NCBI RefSeq assembly: GCF_000720485.1
Contig: NZ_JOAX01000031.1
Location: 24,214 to 88,213 of the forward strand
Direction: 5' to 3'
Length of the DNA: 64,000 nt
Source: Streptomyces ochraceiscleroticus
GTDB lineage: Bacteria > Actinomycetota > Actinomycetes > Streptomycetales > Streptomycetaceae
Part shown: positions 43,957 to 52,623 of the stretch, one piece after another
How positions within the stretch are numbered: the stretch's first letter is position 1
How the letters are laid out: each line of letters opens with the position of its first letter
Notes under the pieces: generated by a model
Told to the model about the DNA's origin: nothing
The model's database searches: none
Seen by the model: only the letters and a program-made list of their open reading frames with translations
Made by a program: the position numbers and the translations under genes

Positions 43957-45263
43957 TGGCAGACGACGACCTCGCGACCCTCGGTACCGGCACCGAGGCA
44001 CCACAGACCACCGCGCACCCGGGAACCGGCCCCCTGGACCCCGCCCCCGCGTCCGTACCGCGCTGGGTCGGCGCGGTCCTGACCGCCGGTCTCGTTCTCG
44101 CCGCGCTCAACCTCCGCCCGGCCATCACCAGCCTGGGCGCCCTCATGGAGGAGGTGCGGGACGGACTCGGCATGAGCGGCACCGTCGCGGGCCTGCTCAC
44201 CTCCGTACCGGCCCTCTGCTTCGCCGTCTTCGGCATCGCGGCGCCGCGACTGGCCCGCCGCTTCGGCGCGGCCGGCATCGTGTGCGCCGGCATGGCCGCG
44301 ATCGCGCTCGGCGTCCTGGTGCGCCCCTTCGCGGGCGGCACGGCCGGCTTCCTCGCCGCCAGCGCCCTCGCGCTCGCCGGCATCGCGGTCAGCAACATCC
44401 TGCTGCCCGTGGTGATCAAGACCTTCTTCCCCGACCGGGTCGGCTCGATGACCGGGCTGTACTCGATGGCGCTCGCGATGGGCACCTCGCTCGCCGCCGC
44501 CCTCACCGTGCCGGTCACCGGCGCGCTCGGCGGCGGCTGGCAGGCCGGGCTCGCGGTCTGGGCGGCGCTCGCCGCGCTCGCCGTGGTGCCCTGGCTCGCC
44601 GTCCTGCGCCGCCGCCCGCCCCAGGAGGCGCCCGCGCCCGGGGCCGCCCGCGAGGACGCCCCCGCCGTACGGATCACCCGCTCGCCCACCGCCTGGTCGC
44701 TGGCCGTCTTCTTCGGCCTGCAGGCCACCGCCGCGTACATCACGATGGGCTGGCTGCCGCAGATCTTCCGCGACGCCGGGGTGCCCGCCGGGACCGCGGG
44801 CGTGCTGCTCGCCGTCACGATGGCGATGGGCATACCGCTGTCCTTCGTACTGCCGCGGCTGGCCGCCCGGATGCGCCACCAGGGCGTCCTGGCCGTCGGG
44901 CTGGGCGCCTGCGGCCTCGCCGGCTACGCGGGCCTGTGGCTGGCGCCCGCCGCCGGGGCCTGGGGCTGGGCGCTGCTGATGGGCATCTCCAACTGCGCCT
45001 TCCCGCTCGCCCTCACCATGATCGGCATGCGCGCCCGCAGCGCCGCCGGCGTCGTCAAGCTCTCCGCCTTCGCCCAGTGCATCGGCTACCTGATCTCCAT
45101 CCCCGGGCCGCTCCTGGTGGGCACGCTGTACCAGCACAGCGGCGGCTGGGGCCTGCCCATCGCGCTGATGGCGGGGCTGATGGTGCCGCAGATCGCGGTG
45201 GGCGTGCTGGCCGGCCGCGACCGCCGGATCGAGGACGAGGGGCGCCAGGCGGTACGTGCGTAA
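43956..45263 (+). CDS. CynX/NimT-type MFS transporter
   Basis: A 435-residue major facilitator with twelve predicted helices. LAALNLRPAITSLGALMEEVRDGLGMSGTVAGLLTSVPALCFAVFG is characteristic of the cyanate/nitroimidazole (CynX/NimT) group. A hydrophilic central loop (RRRPPQEAPAPGAAREDAPAV) separates the two halves. Substrate unknown. Starts at ATG 43956 (a leaderless transcript is likely); ATG at 43947 in the same frame is possible. A short SGM_5486-type gene follows 57 bases later, as seen with this carrier in other streptomycetes. Confidence 0.9.
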   Translation: MADDDLATLGTGTEAPQTTAHPGTGPLDPAPASVPRWVGAVLTAGLVLAALNLRPAITSLGALMEEVRDGLGMSGTVAGLLTSVPALCFAVFGIAAPRLARRFGAAGIVCAGMAAIALGVLVRPFAGGTAGFLAASALALAGIAVSNILLPVVIKTFFPDRVGSMTGLYSMALAMGTSLAAALTVPVTGALGGGWQAGLAVWAALAALAVVPWLAVLRRRPPQEAPAPGAAREDAPAVRITRSPTAWSLAVFFGLQATAAYITMGWLPQIFRDAGVPAGTAGVLLAVTMAMGIPLSFVLPRLAARMRHQGVLAVGLGACGLAGYAGLWLAPAAGAWGWALLMGISNCAFPLALTMIGMRARSAAGVVKLSAFAQCIGYLISIPGPLLVGTLYQHSGGWGLPIALMAGLMVPQIAVGVLAGRDRRIEDEGRQAVRA

Positions 45264-45320
45264 ACCGGTACCGGCGGTACCGGCGGCCCGCGCCCGCAAG
45301 GCGTTTGCGACACTGGGGAC

Positions 45321-45437
45321 ATGCCAGTGCTCGAACCGAATCCGCAGGGCGGACAGAAGAAGCTGCTCCTCGTCCTGGGCGCGATGCTCGCCGTGACCGT
45401 CGTGGTGGGGATCATCGCCAGCATCGCCTCACCCTGA
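45321..45437 (+). CDS. SGM_5486 family transporter-associated protein
   Basis: A 38-residue micro-protein: polar start MPVLEPNPQGGQKK, then one hydrophobic helix (LLLVLGAMLAVTVVVGIIAS). This matches a small family known only from its place next to MFS carriers in Streptomyces, named after SGM_5486. It lies right behind the CynX-like gene on the same strand. The role is unknown; a one-helix accessory of the carrier is the natural guess. The Shine-Dalgarno (CTGGGGAC) is modest. Confidence 0.72.
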   Translation: MPVLEPNPQGGQKKLLLVLGAMLAVTVVVGIIASIASP

Positions 45438-45550
45438 CCCGGCGCCACGGGGTGCCGGGTAGGGCTGTCCCCACCGTCCCCTAGGGGGCCGGGGTCAGGG
45501 GTAAGTGGGTGGCGCACCTGATGGGACGCGCGGTCCCGGGACCGTAGGTT

Positions 45551-45580
45551 CGAAGGACACCGCGGTACGAAGGACACCGC
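45551..45580. repeat. 13-bp direct repeat
   Basis: CGAAGGACACCGC at 45551-45563 and 45568-45580, about 70 bases before a small membrane protein gene. Meaning unknown. Confidence 0.45.
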
Positions 45581-45645
45581 ACCGCCGCGGTGGGCGCGGC
45601 CGCACGGGAGCCGCGCCGTCCCCTCGACCGCACGGAGGCGATCCC

Positions 45646-45849
45646 ATGTCCGCCGCTCACACCCGGCCCGACGGGAACGGCGCCCGGCCCGTGCGGCTGC
45701 CGTGGTGGGCCGTGGCCCTGGCGGTGGTCTCGTTCGTGGTGCTGCTCTTCGTGATCACACCCGCCGCGGAGGCCGAAGCGGCGGGGGTGCCGCCTGCCCT
45801 GGCGTCCGTGGTCCACTTCCTCGCGCGGCTGCTCGGCGCCGGAGTGTAG
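45646..45849 (+). CDS. small membrane protein
   Basis: A 67-residue protein with one clear helix at about 20-38 (WWAVALAVVSFVVLLFVIT) and a weakly hydrophobic C-terminus (ALASVVHFLARLLGAGV). The ATG has CACGGAGGCG before it. No family known to me. It lies 83 bases before sixA on the same strand. Confidence 0.65.
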   Translation: MSAAHTRPDGNGARPVRLPWWAVALAVVSFVVLLFVITPAAEAEAAGVPPALASVVHFLARLLGAGV

Positions 45850-45932
45850 CCGCCGGTTCCGCGTCCCGCTTTGTGGGATGAGGCTGTCAACACCCCGCGC
45901 CCCGCGCCGCGTTTCATGCGAAGCTGGGACAC

Positions 45933-46451
45933 ATGAGCGTCGATTCTCCTCGCCGGATTGTTCTTCTCCGACATGCCAAGGCCGAGTGGTCCCAGGAGAG
46001 CGACCATGAGCGGCCGCTCGCCGAGCGCGGCCGCCGGGACGCCCCCGCCGCCGGACGATGGCTCGCGGGCGCGGGCATCACTCCTGATCTGACCCTCTGC
46101 TCCACGGCTCTGCGCACCCGCGAGACGTGGAAGCTCGCCGTCCACGAACTGCCCCAGCGCCCCAGGACCGTCTACGAGGACCGGCTGTACGAAGCCTCGC
46201 TCGGCGAGCTGATCGCGGTGGTCAACGAGGTCCCGGACGAGGTGGACGACCTGCTGCTGGTCGGTCACAACCCCGGCATGCACGCCCTCGCCGACGCGCT
46301 CTCCGGCGAGGCGGACGGCGAGCTGCTGACGCAGATGAACCGCGGCGGTTTCCCGACCGCTTCCGTGGCGGTGGTGACCTTCAACGGCTCCTGGAAGTCC
46401 GTCGAGCACGGCGTCGGCCGCCTGGTCGCCTACTGGACGCCGCGGGGCTGA
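45933..46451 (+). CDS. sixA: SixA-type histidine phosphatase
   Basis: A 172-residue histidine phosphatase. The phosphohistidine motif is VLLRHAKAEW (RHG/RHA type), and the distal catalytic His lies in LLVGHNPGMHALADAL. ERPLAERGRRDAPAAGRWLAG fits the SixA group, which removes phosphate from phosphohistidine proteins; a small-molecule phosphatase is the alternative. ATG start. It ends at a bidirectional terminator facing serB. Confidence 0.88.
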   Translation: MSVDSPRRIVLLRHAKAEWSQESDHERPLAERGRRDAPAAGRWLAGAGITPDLTLCSTALRTRETWKLAVHELPQRPRTVYEDRLYEASLGELIAVVNEVPDEVDDLLLVGHNPGMHALADALSGEADGELLTQMNRGGFPTASVAVVTFNGSWKSVEHGVGRLVAYWTPRG

Positions 46452-46485
46452 CCCCGGCGCCGGCCGTCGCCGGCCGCGGACGCCG

Positions 46486-46518
46486 AAGGGCCCCGGCACA
46501 TCCCGTGCCGGGGCCCTT
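46486..46518. terminator. bidirectional terminator between sixA and serB
   Basis: AAGGGCCCCGGCAC and GTGCCGGGGCCCTT form a 14-bp perfect stem with a 5-base loop, flanked by A and T residues on the two sides. Confidence 0.85.
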
Positions 46519-46539
46519 TCGTATGCGGTGGGTGACGGG

Positions 46540-47784
46540 TCAGTCCGCGATCGTGTCGGCTGCCTCGACCTCTTCGCGGGTGACGCCGAGCAGGTACAGC
46601 ACGGTGTCCAGGAACGGCACGTTCACGGCGGTGTGCGCGGCCTCCCGTACGACCGGCTTGGCGTTGAAGGCGACGCCCAGGCCCGCCGTGTTCAGCATGT
46701 CCAGGTCGTTGGCGCCGTCGCCGATGGCGACCGTCTGCGCCAGCGGCACCCCGGCCTGCTGGGCGAAGGAACGCAGCAGCCGGGCCTTGCCCGCCCGGTC
46801 CACGATGTCGCCGGTGACCTTGCCGGTGAACCTGCCGTCCGCGATCTCCAGGGTGTTCGCCGAGGCGAAGTCCAGCCCCAGCTCGTCCTTGAGCGCGTCC
46901 GTGACCTGCGTGAAGCCGCCGGAGACCACGCCGACCTGGTAACCGAGGCGCTTGAGGGTGCGTACCAGCGTCCGCGCGCCGGGGGTCAGCCGCACCTCCT
47001 TGCGCACCTGCTCCACGACCGAGGCGTCCAGGCCCTTCAGCAGCGCCACCCGGGCGTGCAGCGACTGCTCGAAGTCCAGCTCGCCGCGCATCGCGGCGGC
47101 GGTCACCTCGGCGACCTCGGCCTCGCAGCCCGCGTGCGCCGCGAACAGCTCGATGACCTCGTCCTGGATCAGCGTGGAGTCCACGTCCATCACGACCAGG
47201 CGCTGGGCGCGGCGGGCCAGTCCGGAGTCCACCACGGCGATGTCCACACCCAGGACCGACGCCTCGGTCGCGAGTGCGGTGCGCAGTGTGTCGGTGGGGG
47301 TGCCGGAGACGTTGAACTCGACAGCGGTGACGGGGTACTTGGCGAGCCGGAAGATACGGTCGATGTTGCCGCCGGTGGCCGTTATGGCGGCGGCGATGGC
47401 GGAGGTGGACTCGGCGGTGAGCGGGTGCCCGAGGACGGTGACGTGCGAACGGCCGGTGCCGCGCGGACGGTTGTCACCGGTACCGGAGATGATCTCGGCC
47501 TGGAGGTGCAGCGACTCGGCCCAGCTGTGCACGGTCGCGCGCAGGTCGCCTTCGGTGGCACCGTTCGACGCGCTCCCCGTGGGCGTGGTCACCAGGGCGC
47601 ACAGCACGATGCGGCCCCGGGTCACGACCTGCTCGATGTCGACCACGTCGACGGAGTAGGCAGCGAGGGTGTCGAAGAGACCGGCGGTGATGCCGGGCCG
47701 GTCCTTTCCGAAGATCTTCACGAGAAGGGTCGGTACGTCGTCGCCCGGTACGGCGGTGGCAGGCGGTGTCTGCGATGCGCTCAT
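46540..47784 (-). CDS. serB: phosphoserine phosphatase SerB with N-terminal ACT region
   Basis: A 414-residue enzyme that makes serine from phosphoserine. Residues about 18-180 hold two ACT-like modules (TLLVKIFGKDRPGITAGLFDTLAAYSVDVVDIEQ, and SHVTVLGHPLTAESTSAIAAAI). The HAD domain follows: VVMDVDSTLIQDEVIEL (nucleophile Asp and acid Asp), VGVVSGGFTQVTDAL, and AIGDGANDLDMLNTAGLGVAFNAKP (Mg site). The ACT part should sense serine. ATG start at 47784. Confidence 0.95.
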   Translation of the reverse strand: MSASQTPPATAVPGDDVPTLLVKIFGKDRPGITAGLFDTLAAYSVDVVDIEQVVTRGRIVLCALVTTPTGSASNGATEGDLRATVHSWAESLHLQAEIISGTGDNRPRGTGRSHVTVLGHPLTAESTSAIAAAITATGGNIDRIFRLAKYPVTAVEFNVSGTPTDTLRTALATEASVLGVDIAVVDSGLARRAQRLVVMDVDSTLIQDEVIELFAAHAGCEAEVAEVTAAAMRGELDFEQSLHARVALLKGLDASVVEQVRKEVRLTPGARTLVRTLKRLGYQVGVVSGGFTQVTDALKDELGLDFASANTLEIADGRFTGKVTGDIVDRAGKARLLRSFAQQAGVPLAQTVAIGDGANDLDMLNTAGLGVAFNAKPVVREAAHTAVNVPFLDTVLYLLGVTREEVEAADTIAD

Positions 47785-47930
47785 GGTGCTCTTACGGTAT
47801 CCGGCCCCGCGACGGAACCGTACAGGTGTCCCGCCGAGTGGACGTCTGCCACCACGCGGCTGGGTGGGGTGCAGGTCCGTACATGTCCGTACAGAGCGGG
47901 GTCCGGCCCGCGGCCCGCGGGGTCCCGCTC

Positions 47931-49754
47931 TCAGCGGCCCGCGCCCGGCCGTCCGGGTGGCGGCGGCTCCGGCGGCGGCTGGTCCGAGTCCCGCCGCGGG
48001 CGGGGGCGCGGCCGGGCGGGGCGGGGCAGCGGCTTGCCGCTCACGGTGGGCGCCGAGGCGGTGTCGCTGCCGTGCGGCGGCGGCTTCCGGGGCGGCTCGT
48101 TCCGGGGCGGGCCCTCTCGGGGCGGCTCCTGGGCCGGGGTCACCCGGGGCGGCCCCGATCGGGGCGGTGGCGTCCGCATGTACGGATTGGTGTCCGGGTT
48201 CGGCCGCCGGTACGGGGTCGACGGCGTGTACGGCCCCGGCGGCTCCGGGCTCCCGTACCCCGGCCCGTCCGCCGCCGGCCCGTGCACCGGTACCGGCGGG
48301 CCGCCCGCGCTCCGGCCCGCGAGCCCCGTCCCGACCGCCAGCAGCGCACCCGCCAGCCCGGCCGCCGCGCCCCACAGCGCGCCCAGCAGCAGCCCGGCTC
48401 CGGGGCTCCCGCGCAGGTCGAGGCCCGCCCCGTGGACGCTGATGTCCAGGAAGGCCAGCCGGACGTCCGCCGTGACCTCCGTCAGCCACACCAGCAGCGG
48501 TACGGCCAGTGCGGTCAGCGCGCCCAGGCGCAGCGCACAGCCGCCCGCGTACGCCAGGACACCGGATGCCTCGCGCGCCGTGCGGGCGGCCGTCAGGACC
48601 CCGGCCAGCAGCATCAGCACGGCTGCCACCAGCACCGCGAGCCACGCCCACCCCGTCTGCTCCGCCACCCGCTGCAGGGTGACCGGCCGCGCGCCCCCGC
48701 CGCCCAGCAGCTCCCGCAGCGGCGCCGGCAGGGCCGGCAGCAGCGCCCCGCTCGCCGAGCCGTGCCAGGGCACGAACAGGCCCAGCGGCAACGCGAGCCA
48801 CACCCCGTTGGGCGCGCCCAGCAGCGCGGCCCCCAGCGCCCGCCGCGGCTGGCCGCCGCTGGTCACCCCGTACACCCCGGCCGCCAGGCCCAGGAGTACC
48901 GCGAGGCCCAGCACCTGGGTGAGCGCGGAGGCGGCGGGGCGGACGGCGCGGCCCGCACCGGCCAGCGCCCGGGGGAGCGGGGTGCGCCGCGAAGCCGCCA
49001 GCGCGATCAGCAGGACGGCCAGTACCCACACCGCGCCGGCCACCAGCGAGGGCCACGCGGCCACCTCGAAGTCGATGCGGAGCCGGGCGTCCGCGAGGTC
49101 CGCGAGCCCGTCCGGCAGCCCGAGGCCGGGCAGCTCCCGCCCCGGATCCGATAAGTCGCCGAGGCCCGGTAAGTCACCGAGATCCGGCAGATCGCCGAGG
49201 CCCGGCAGGTCCGGCAGCCGGTCGAGCGGCCCGCCGTCCCCGCTGCCGGGGCCGGGTATCAGCGCTCGCCCCGGGATCGTTACGGAGTCGTGTCCGGCCC
49301 AGGTGAGGCCGCCGACCAGCGCGGTGAACAGCGCGGCCACCGTCGCGGCGCGCGCCGCCAGCCCGCCCGCCGTGCCCCCGCCCGGCACCGCGCGCAGCGA
49401 CCGAAGGAACAGCGCTCCCAGCACCACGGCACCGGTCAGTCCCACGCCCAACGGCACGATGTCAATGGCAGTTTCGGCCGTCAGGCCGGACATCCCGAAG
49501 GCCGAGACATCACCCCGCGGGGTCACCGATCCCCCTACCGCCAGCACCATGACGGCGGCCGTCATCGGGCCCAGCGAACCGTACGCATCGGCGCCCAGCA
49601 GATGCAGCCCGAGCGCCGCGACGCCTGCCATCGCCAGGAACGCGCAGCAGACCGTGACGACGGCGGAGAGCAGCACAGCACCCGGTCCTGTGTGCGGAGT
49701 TGCGGTCGCGCTCATCGCGGCCCCCGATCGTGAAGCCGATCGATGCTGAGTCAT
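47931..49754 (-). CDS. streptophobe family membrane protein
   Basis: A protein of about 607 residues with around ten hydrophobic helices and a long Pro/Arg-rich hydrophilic C-terminus (about 490-607: PYTPSTPYRRPNPDTNPYM to PPPGRPGAGR). I recognise the streptophobe family, restricted to Streptomyces and relatives, of unknown function. An extracytoplasmic loop near residues 170-205 contains tandem GLGDLP/DLGDLP hexapeptides encoded by 18-bp DNA repeats. Start: ATG at 49754 (MTQHRSA) or a later MSATATP. It is divergent from the FHA-ABC gene. Confidence 0.8.
   Translation of the reverse strand: MTQHRSASRSGAAMSATATPHTGPGAVLLSAVVTVCCAFLAMAGVAALGLHLLGADAYGSLGPMTAAVMVLAVGGSVTPRGDVSAFGMSGLTAETAIDIVPLGVGLTGAVVLGALFLRSLRAVPGGGTAGGLAARAATVAALFTALVGGLTWAGHDSVTIPGRALIPGPGSGDGGPLDRLPDLPGLGDLPDLGDLPGLGDLSDPGRELPGLGLPDGLADLADARLRIDFEVAAWPSLVAGAVWVLAVLLIALAASRRTPLPRALAGAGRAVRPAASALTQVLGLAVLLGLAAGVYGVTSGGQPRRALGAALLGAPNGVWLALPLGLFVPWHGSASGALLPALPAPLRELLGGGGARPVTLQRVAEQTGWAWLAVLVAAVLMLLAGVLTAARTAREASGVLAYAGGCALRLGALTALAVPLLVWLTEVTADVRLAFLDISVHGAGLDLRGSPGAGLLLGALWGAAAGLAGALLAVGTGLAGRSAGGPPVPVHGPAADGPGYGSPEPPGPYTPSTPYRRPNPDTNPYMRTPPPRSGPPRVTPAQEPPREGPPRNEPPRKPPPHGSDTASAPTVSGKPLPRPARPRPRPRRDSDQPPPEPPPPGRPGAGR
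49140..49225 (-). repeat. 18-bp tandem repeats inside the streptophobe gene
   Basis: Imperfect 18-base units give Leu-Pro-Gly-Leu-Gly-Asp-Leu-Pro-Asp-type hexapeptides, three to four in a row. The unit number may vary between strains. Confidence 0.6.
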
Positions 49755-49906
49755 CCGTGTTGCCCGCATCGCGTGGCATCCGTACGGATCCGTGGGTTTC
49801 TCCCACTCTCCGGGGGCCTTTCGACGGCGTCAACCGACGACAACACTGTCCGCTTCGTGCTCTTGTCACGGCCCGGCTTTCGGTCGTGGCCCGCTGCCTG
49901 GAATAG

Positions 49907-49935
49907 TTCCTCACGATGTTCACCATCCCTAGACT
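49907..49935 (+). promoter_or_regulatory. promoter of the FHA-ABC gene
   Basis: TTCCTC (49907-49912) and TAGACT (49930-49935), 17-base spacer. A good -10 and a weak -35, ending 32 bases before the chosen GTG. Confidence 0.45.
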
Positions 49936-49967
49936 TCCCGTGCAGGGGGTCACTCGGGGGACAACTA

Positions 49968-52502
49968 GTGGGGCATGGAGTGCCTGAACTCGTACTCGAA
50001 ATCAACGGAATGACCTGGGCGCTCGATCCGTCCCGGGTGTACAGCCTGGGGCGCGATCCCCAGGGTGATGTGGTGCTGGACGACGCGCGGGTGTCGTGGC
50101 GGCACGCGACCGTGCGCTGGGGAGGGCGCAGTTGGGTCATCGAGGACCAGGGCAGTACCAACGGCACGTATGTGCAGGGGCAGCGGATCCACCAGATGGA
50201 GATCGGCCCCGGCTCGACCGTGCACCTCGGTAACGCCACCGACGGTCCCCGGCTGACCCTCAGCGGTACGGCGGCGGCCGCCGCGGCGGACGCGTACGCC
50301 GCGCAGCCCACGGCGCCGGCCAACGACGCGTACGCCGCGCAGCCGGCGGCTCCGGCCCCCGCCCAGCAGGGATGGCAGGGCGCGCCGCCGCAGCAGGGAG
50401 CGCCGCAGGGCCCGTCCTCGTACGGCGCCGGTATCCCGCCGCAGGGCGGGCCGCAGCAGCCCCCGGCACAGGGCGGCGCGGCCTCGCAGGCGGCGGGCGA
50501 CCGCAGCCCGACCACCTTCCACCAGCTCGACCTCGGCCGCGTCATGCGCATCGGCCGTGCCCTGGAGAACGAGCTGGTCGTCTCCGACCTGCAGGTCTCC
50601 CGGCACCACGCGGAGTTCCGGGCCACGCCCGACGGCCGCTTCGAGATCCACGACCTGGGCAGCCACAACGGTACGTACGTCAACGGCCAGCCGGTCCCGA
50701 AGAGCGGCAGCGCCCTCATCGGACCGAACGACACCGTCGGCGTCGGTCACTCGACATTCCGGCTGGTCGGCGACCGGCTCGAAGAGTTCGTCGACACCGG
50801 TGAGGTCACCTTCTCCGCGCGCCACCTGACCGTCACGGTCGAGGGCGGCAAGCAGATCCTGAAGGACGTCTCCTTCGGCGTGCCCGAGAAGTCGCTGGTC
50901 GCGGTCATCGGCCCGTCCGGCTCCGGCAAGTCCACGCTGCTCAAGGCGCTCACCGGTTACCGCCCCGCCAATCAGGGCGACGTCCTCTACGACAACCGGA
51001 ACCTGTACAAGCAGTTCGCCGAGCTGCGGCAGCGCATCGGTCTGGTCCCGCAGGACGACATCCTGCACAAGGAGCTGACCGTCCAGAAGGCGCTGCGGTA
51101 CGCGGCCAAGCTCCGCTTCCCCGGTGACACCGCCGAGGCCGAGCGCGAGGCCCGCATCGACGAGGTGCTGCACGAGCTCAAGCTGCACGTGCACAAGGAG
51201 AAGAAGGTCACCTCGCTCTCCGGCGGCCAGCGCAAGCGCGTCTCGGTCGCCCTGGAGCTGCTGACCAAGCCGTCGCTGATCTTCCTGGACGAGCCGACCT
51301 CCGGCCTCGACCCGGGCATGGACCGCGACGTCATGAAGCTGCTGCGCGACCTCGCCGACGACGGCCGCACGGTCCTGGTGGTCACGCACTCCGTCGCCGA
51401 GCTCGCGCTCTGCGACAAGCTGCTGGTCATGGCGCCCGGCGGCGGCGTCGCCTACTTCGGCCCGCCCGAGGAGGCGCTGAACTTCTTCCAGTACGAGACC
51501 TGGGCGGACGTCTTCTCGGCGTTCGAGAACTACCGGGACTACGACTGGATGGGCCGCTGGCGCGGCTCCCCGCACTACCAGATGTACGCGGCCGACATCG
51601 ACGCCGTCGCGCCGCAGTCGGTCAGCGTCCAGGCCCCGCCGGCCCGGATGCAGAAGTCCCAGAGCTGGGGCTCGCAGCTCTGGACCCTGATGCGGCGGTA
51701 CGTCTCCGTGATCGCCTCCGACCGCGGTTTCCTGGGCCTGATGCTGATCCTGCCCGCCGTGCTCGGCGTGGTCTCCATGCTGATCCCCAGCGACTTCGGC
51801 CTCGGCTACGGCCCGATCGATCGGGCCCGCACCAACCGTGACGCAGCGACGATCATGCTGATCCTCACGGTCGGCATGTGCTTCTCCGGCGCGGCCAACT
51901 CGGTACGTGAGCTGATCAAGGAACGCGTCATCTACGAGCGCGAACGGGCCACCGGCCTGTCCCGCTCGGCGTACCTGATGTCAAAGGTGGTCGTGCTCGG
52001 CCTGGTCACCGCCCTCCAGGGCGTGATCATCGCGGCGATCGGCTTCTCGACCCGCAACATGCCCGCCGAGGGCCTGATCGTGCAGGACCTGCCGGCCATC
52101 GAGATGACGGTCGCGATCATCGCGCTCGGCTTCACCTCGATGATGTTCGGCCTGCTGATCTCCTCGCTGGTCAAGACCGCCGAGAAGACCATGCCGCTGC
52201 TGGTCATGTTCGCCATCGTGCAGGTCGTCTTCACCGGCGTGCTCTTCCAGCTCTACAACACGCCGGGCGTCGCGCAGTTCGCCTGGCTGATGCCGTCGCG
52301 CTGGGCGGTCGCGGCGCTGGGCGCCACCGCCGACCTGAACACGCTCCTGCCGTGGGACAAGACCGCCCCCGACCCGCTGTGGCAGCACCAGACCGGCGTC
52401 TATGTGATGGACATGGTCTTCCTGCTGGCGCTCGGCGTGATTCTCGCCTTCGCGGTGGCGCGCCTGCTGCGCCGCCATGAGCCCGAGGTCATGCGCAAGT
52501 AA
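49968..52502 (+). CDS. ABC transporter with two N-terminal FHA domains (half-transporter fused to permease)
   Basis: An 844-residue protein. FHA domain 1 (about 10-100) contains SLGRDPQGDVVLDDARVSWRHA and GSTNGTYV. FHA domain 2 (about 185-275) contains IGRALENELVVSDLQVSRHHAEF and GSHNGTYV. They are joined by an Ala/Gln/Pro linker. The ATPase follows at about 285-530, with Walker A GPSGSGKST near 315 and signature SLSGGQRKRVS near 416. An ABC-2 permease ends the protein with six helices (about 575-840). Both FHA domains keep the Arg, Ser and His/Asn residues that bind phosphothreonine, so a Ser/Thr kinase probably controls it. GTG at 49968 has CGGGGGAC before it; GTG at 49980 is an alternative. 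Substrate unknown. Confidence 0.9.
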   Translation: MGHGVPELVLEINGMTWALDPSRVYSLGRDPQGDVVLDDARVSWRHATVRWGGRSWVIEDQGSTNGTYVQGQRIHQMEIGPGSTVHLGNATDGPRLTLSGTAAAAAADAYAAQPTAPANDAYAAQPAAPAPAQQGWQGAPPQQGAPQGPSSYGAGIPPQGGPQQPPAQGGAASQAAGDRSPTTFHQLDLGRVMRIGRALENELVVSDLQVSRHHAEFRATPDGRFEIHDLGSHNGTYVNGQPVPKSGSALIGPNDTVGVGHSTFRLVGDRLEEFVDTGEVTFSARHLTVTVEGGKQILKDVSFGVPEKSLVAVIGPSGSGKSTLLKALTGYRPANQGDVLYDNRNLYKQFAELRQRIGLVPQDDILHKELTVQKALRYAAKLRFPGDTAEAEREARIDEVLHELKLHVHKEKKVTSLSGGQRKRVSVALELLTKPSLIFLDEPTSGLDPGMDRDVMKLLRDLADDGRTVLVVTHSVAELALCDKLLVMAPGGGVAYFGPPEEALNFFQYETWADVFSAFENYRDYDWMGRWRGSPHYQMYAADIDAVAPQSVSVQAPPARMQKSQSWGSQLWTLMRRYVSVIASDRGFLGLMLILPAVLGVVSMLIPSDFGLGYGPIDRARTNRDAATIMLILTVGMCFSGAANSVRELIKERVIYERERATGLSRSAYLMSKVVVLGLVTALQGVIIAAIGFSTRNMPAEGLIVQDLPAIEMTVAIIALGFTSMMFGLLISSLVKTAEKTMPLLVMFAIVQVVFTGVLFQLYNTPGVAQFAWLMPSRWAVAALGATADLNTLLPWDKTAPDPLWQHQTGVYVMDMVFLLALGVILAFAVARLLRRHEPEVMRK

Positions 52503-52537
52503 CGCGTCACGCATTTCTTGTGCATCGCATACGAAGA

Positions 52538-52582
52538 GCCGCGAGGGGCGGCACCCGGAAATCGGGTGCCGCCCCTCGCGGC
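52538..52582. terminator. bidirectional terminator
   Basis: GCCGCGAGGGGCGGCACCCG pairs perfectly over 20 bp with 52563-52582 around the loop GAAAT, between the convergent FHA-ABC and transglycosylase genes. Confidence 0.88.
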
Positions 52583-52623
52583 ATTCATCGTCCGGCGCCG
52601 GTGCTCCGGCGCGCCGCAGTGGC

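Noticed and set aside
46528..49749. 1073-codon plus-strand open frame
   Set aside because: Opposite serB and the streptophobe gene; only a GC-driven absence of stops.
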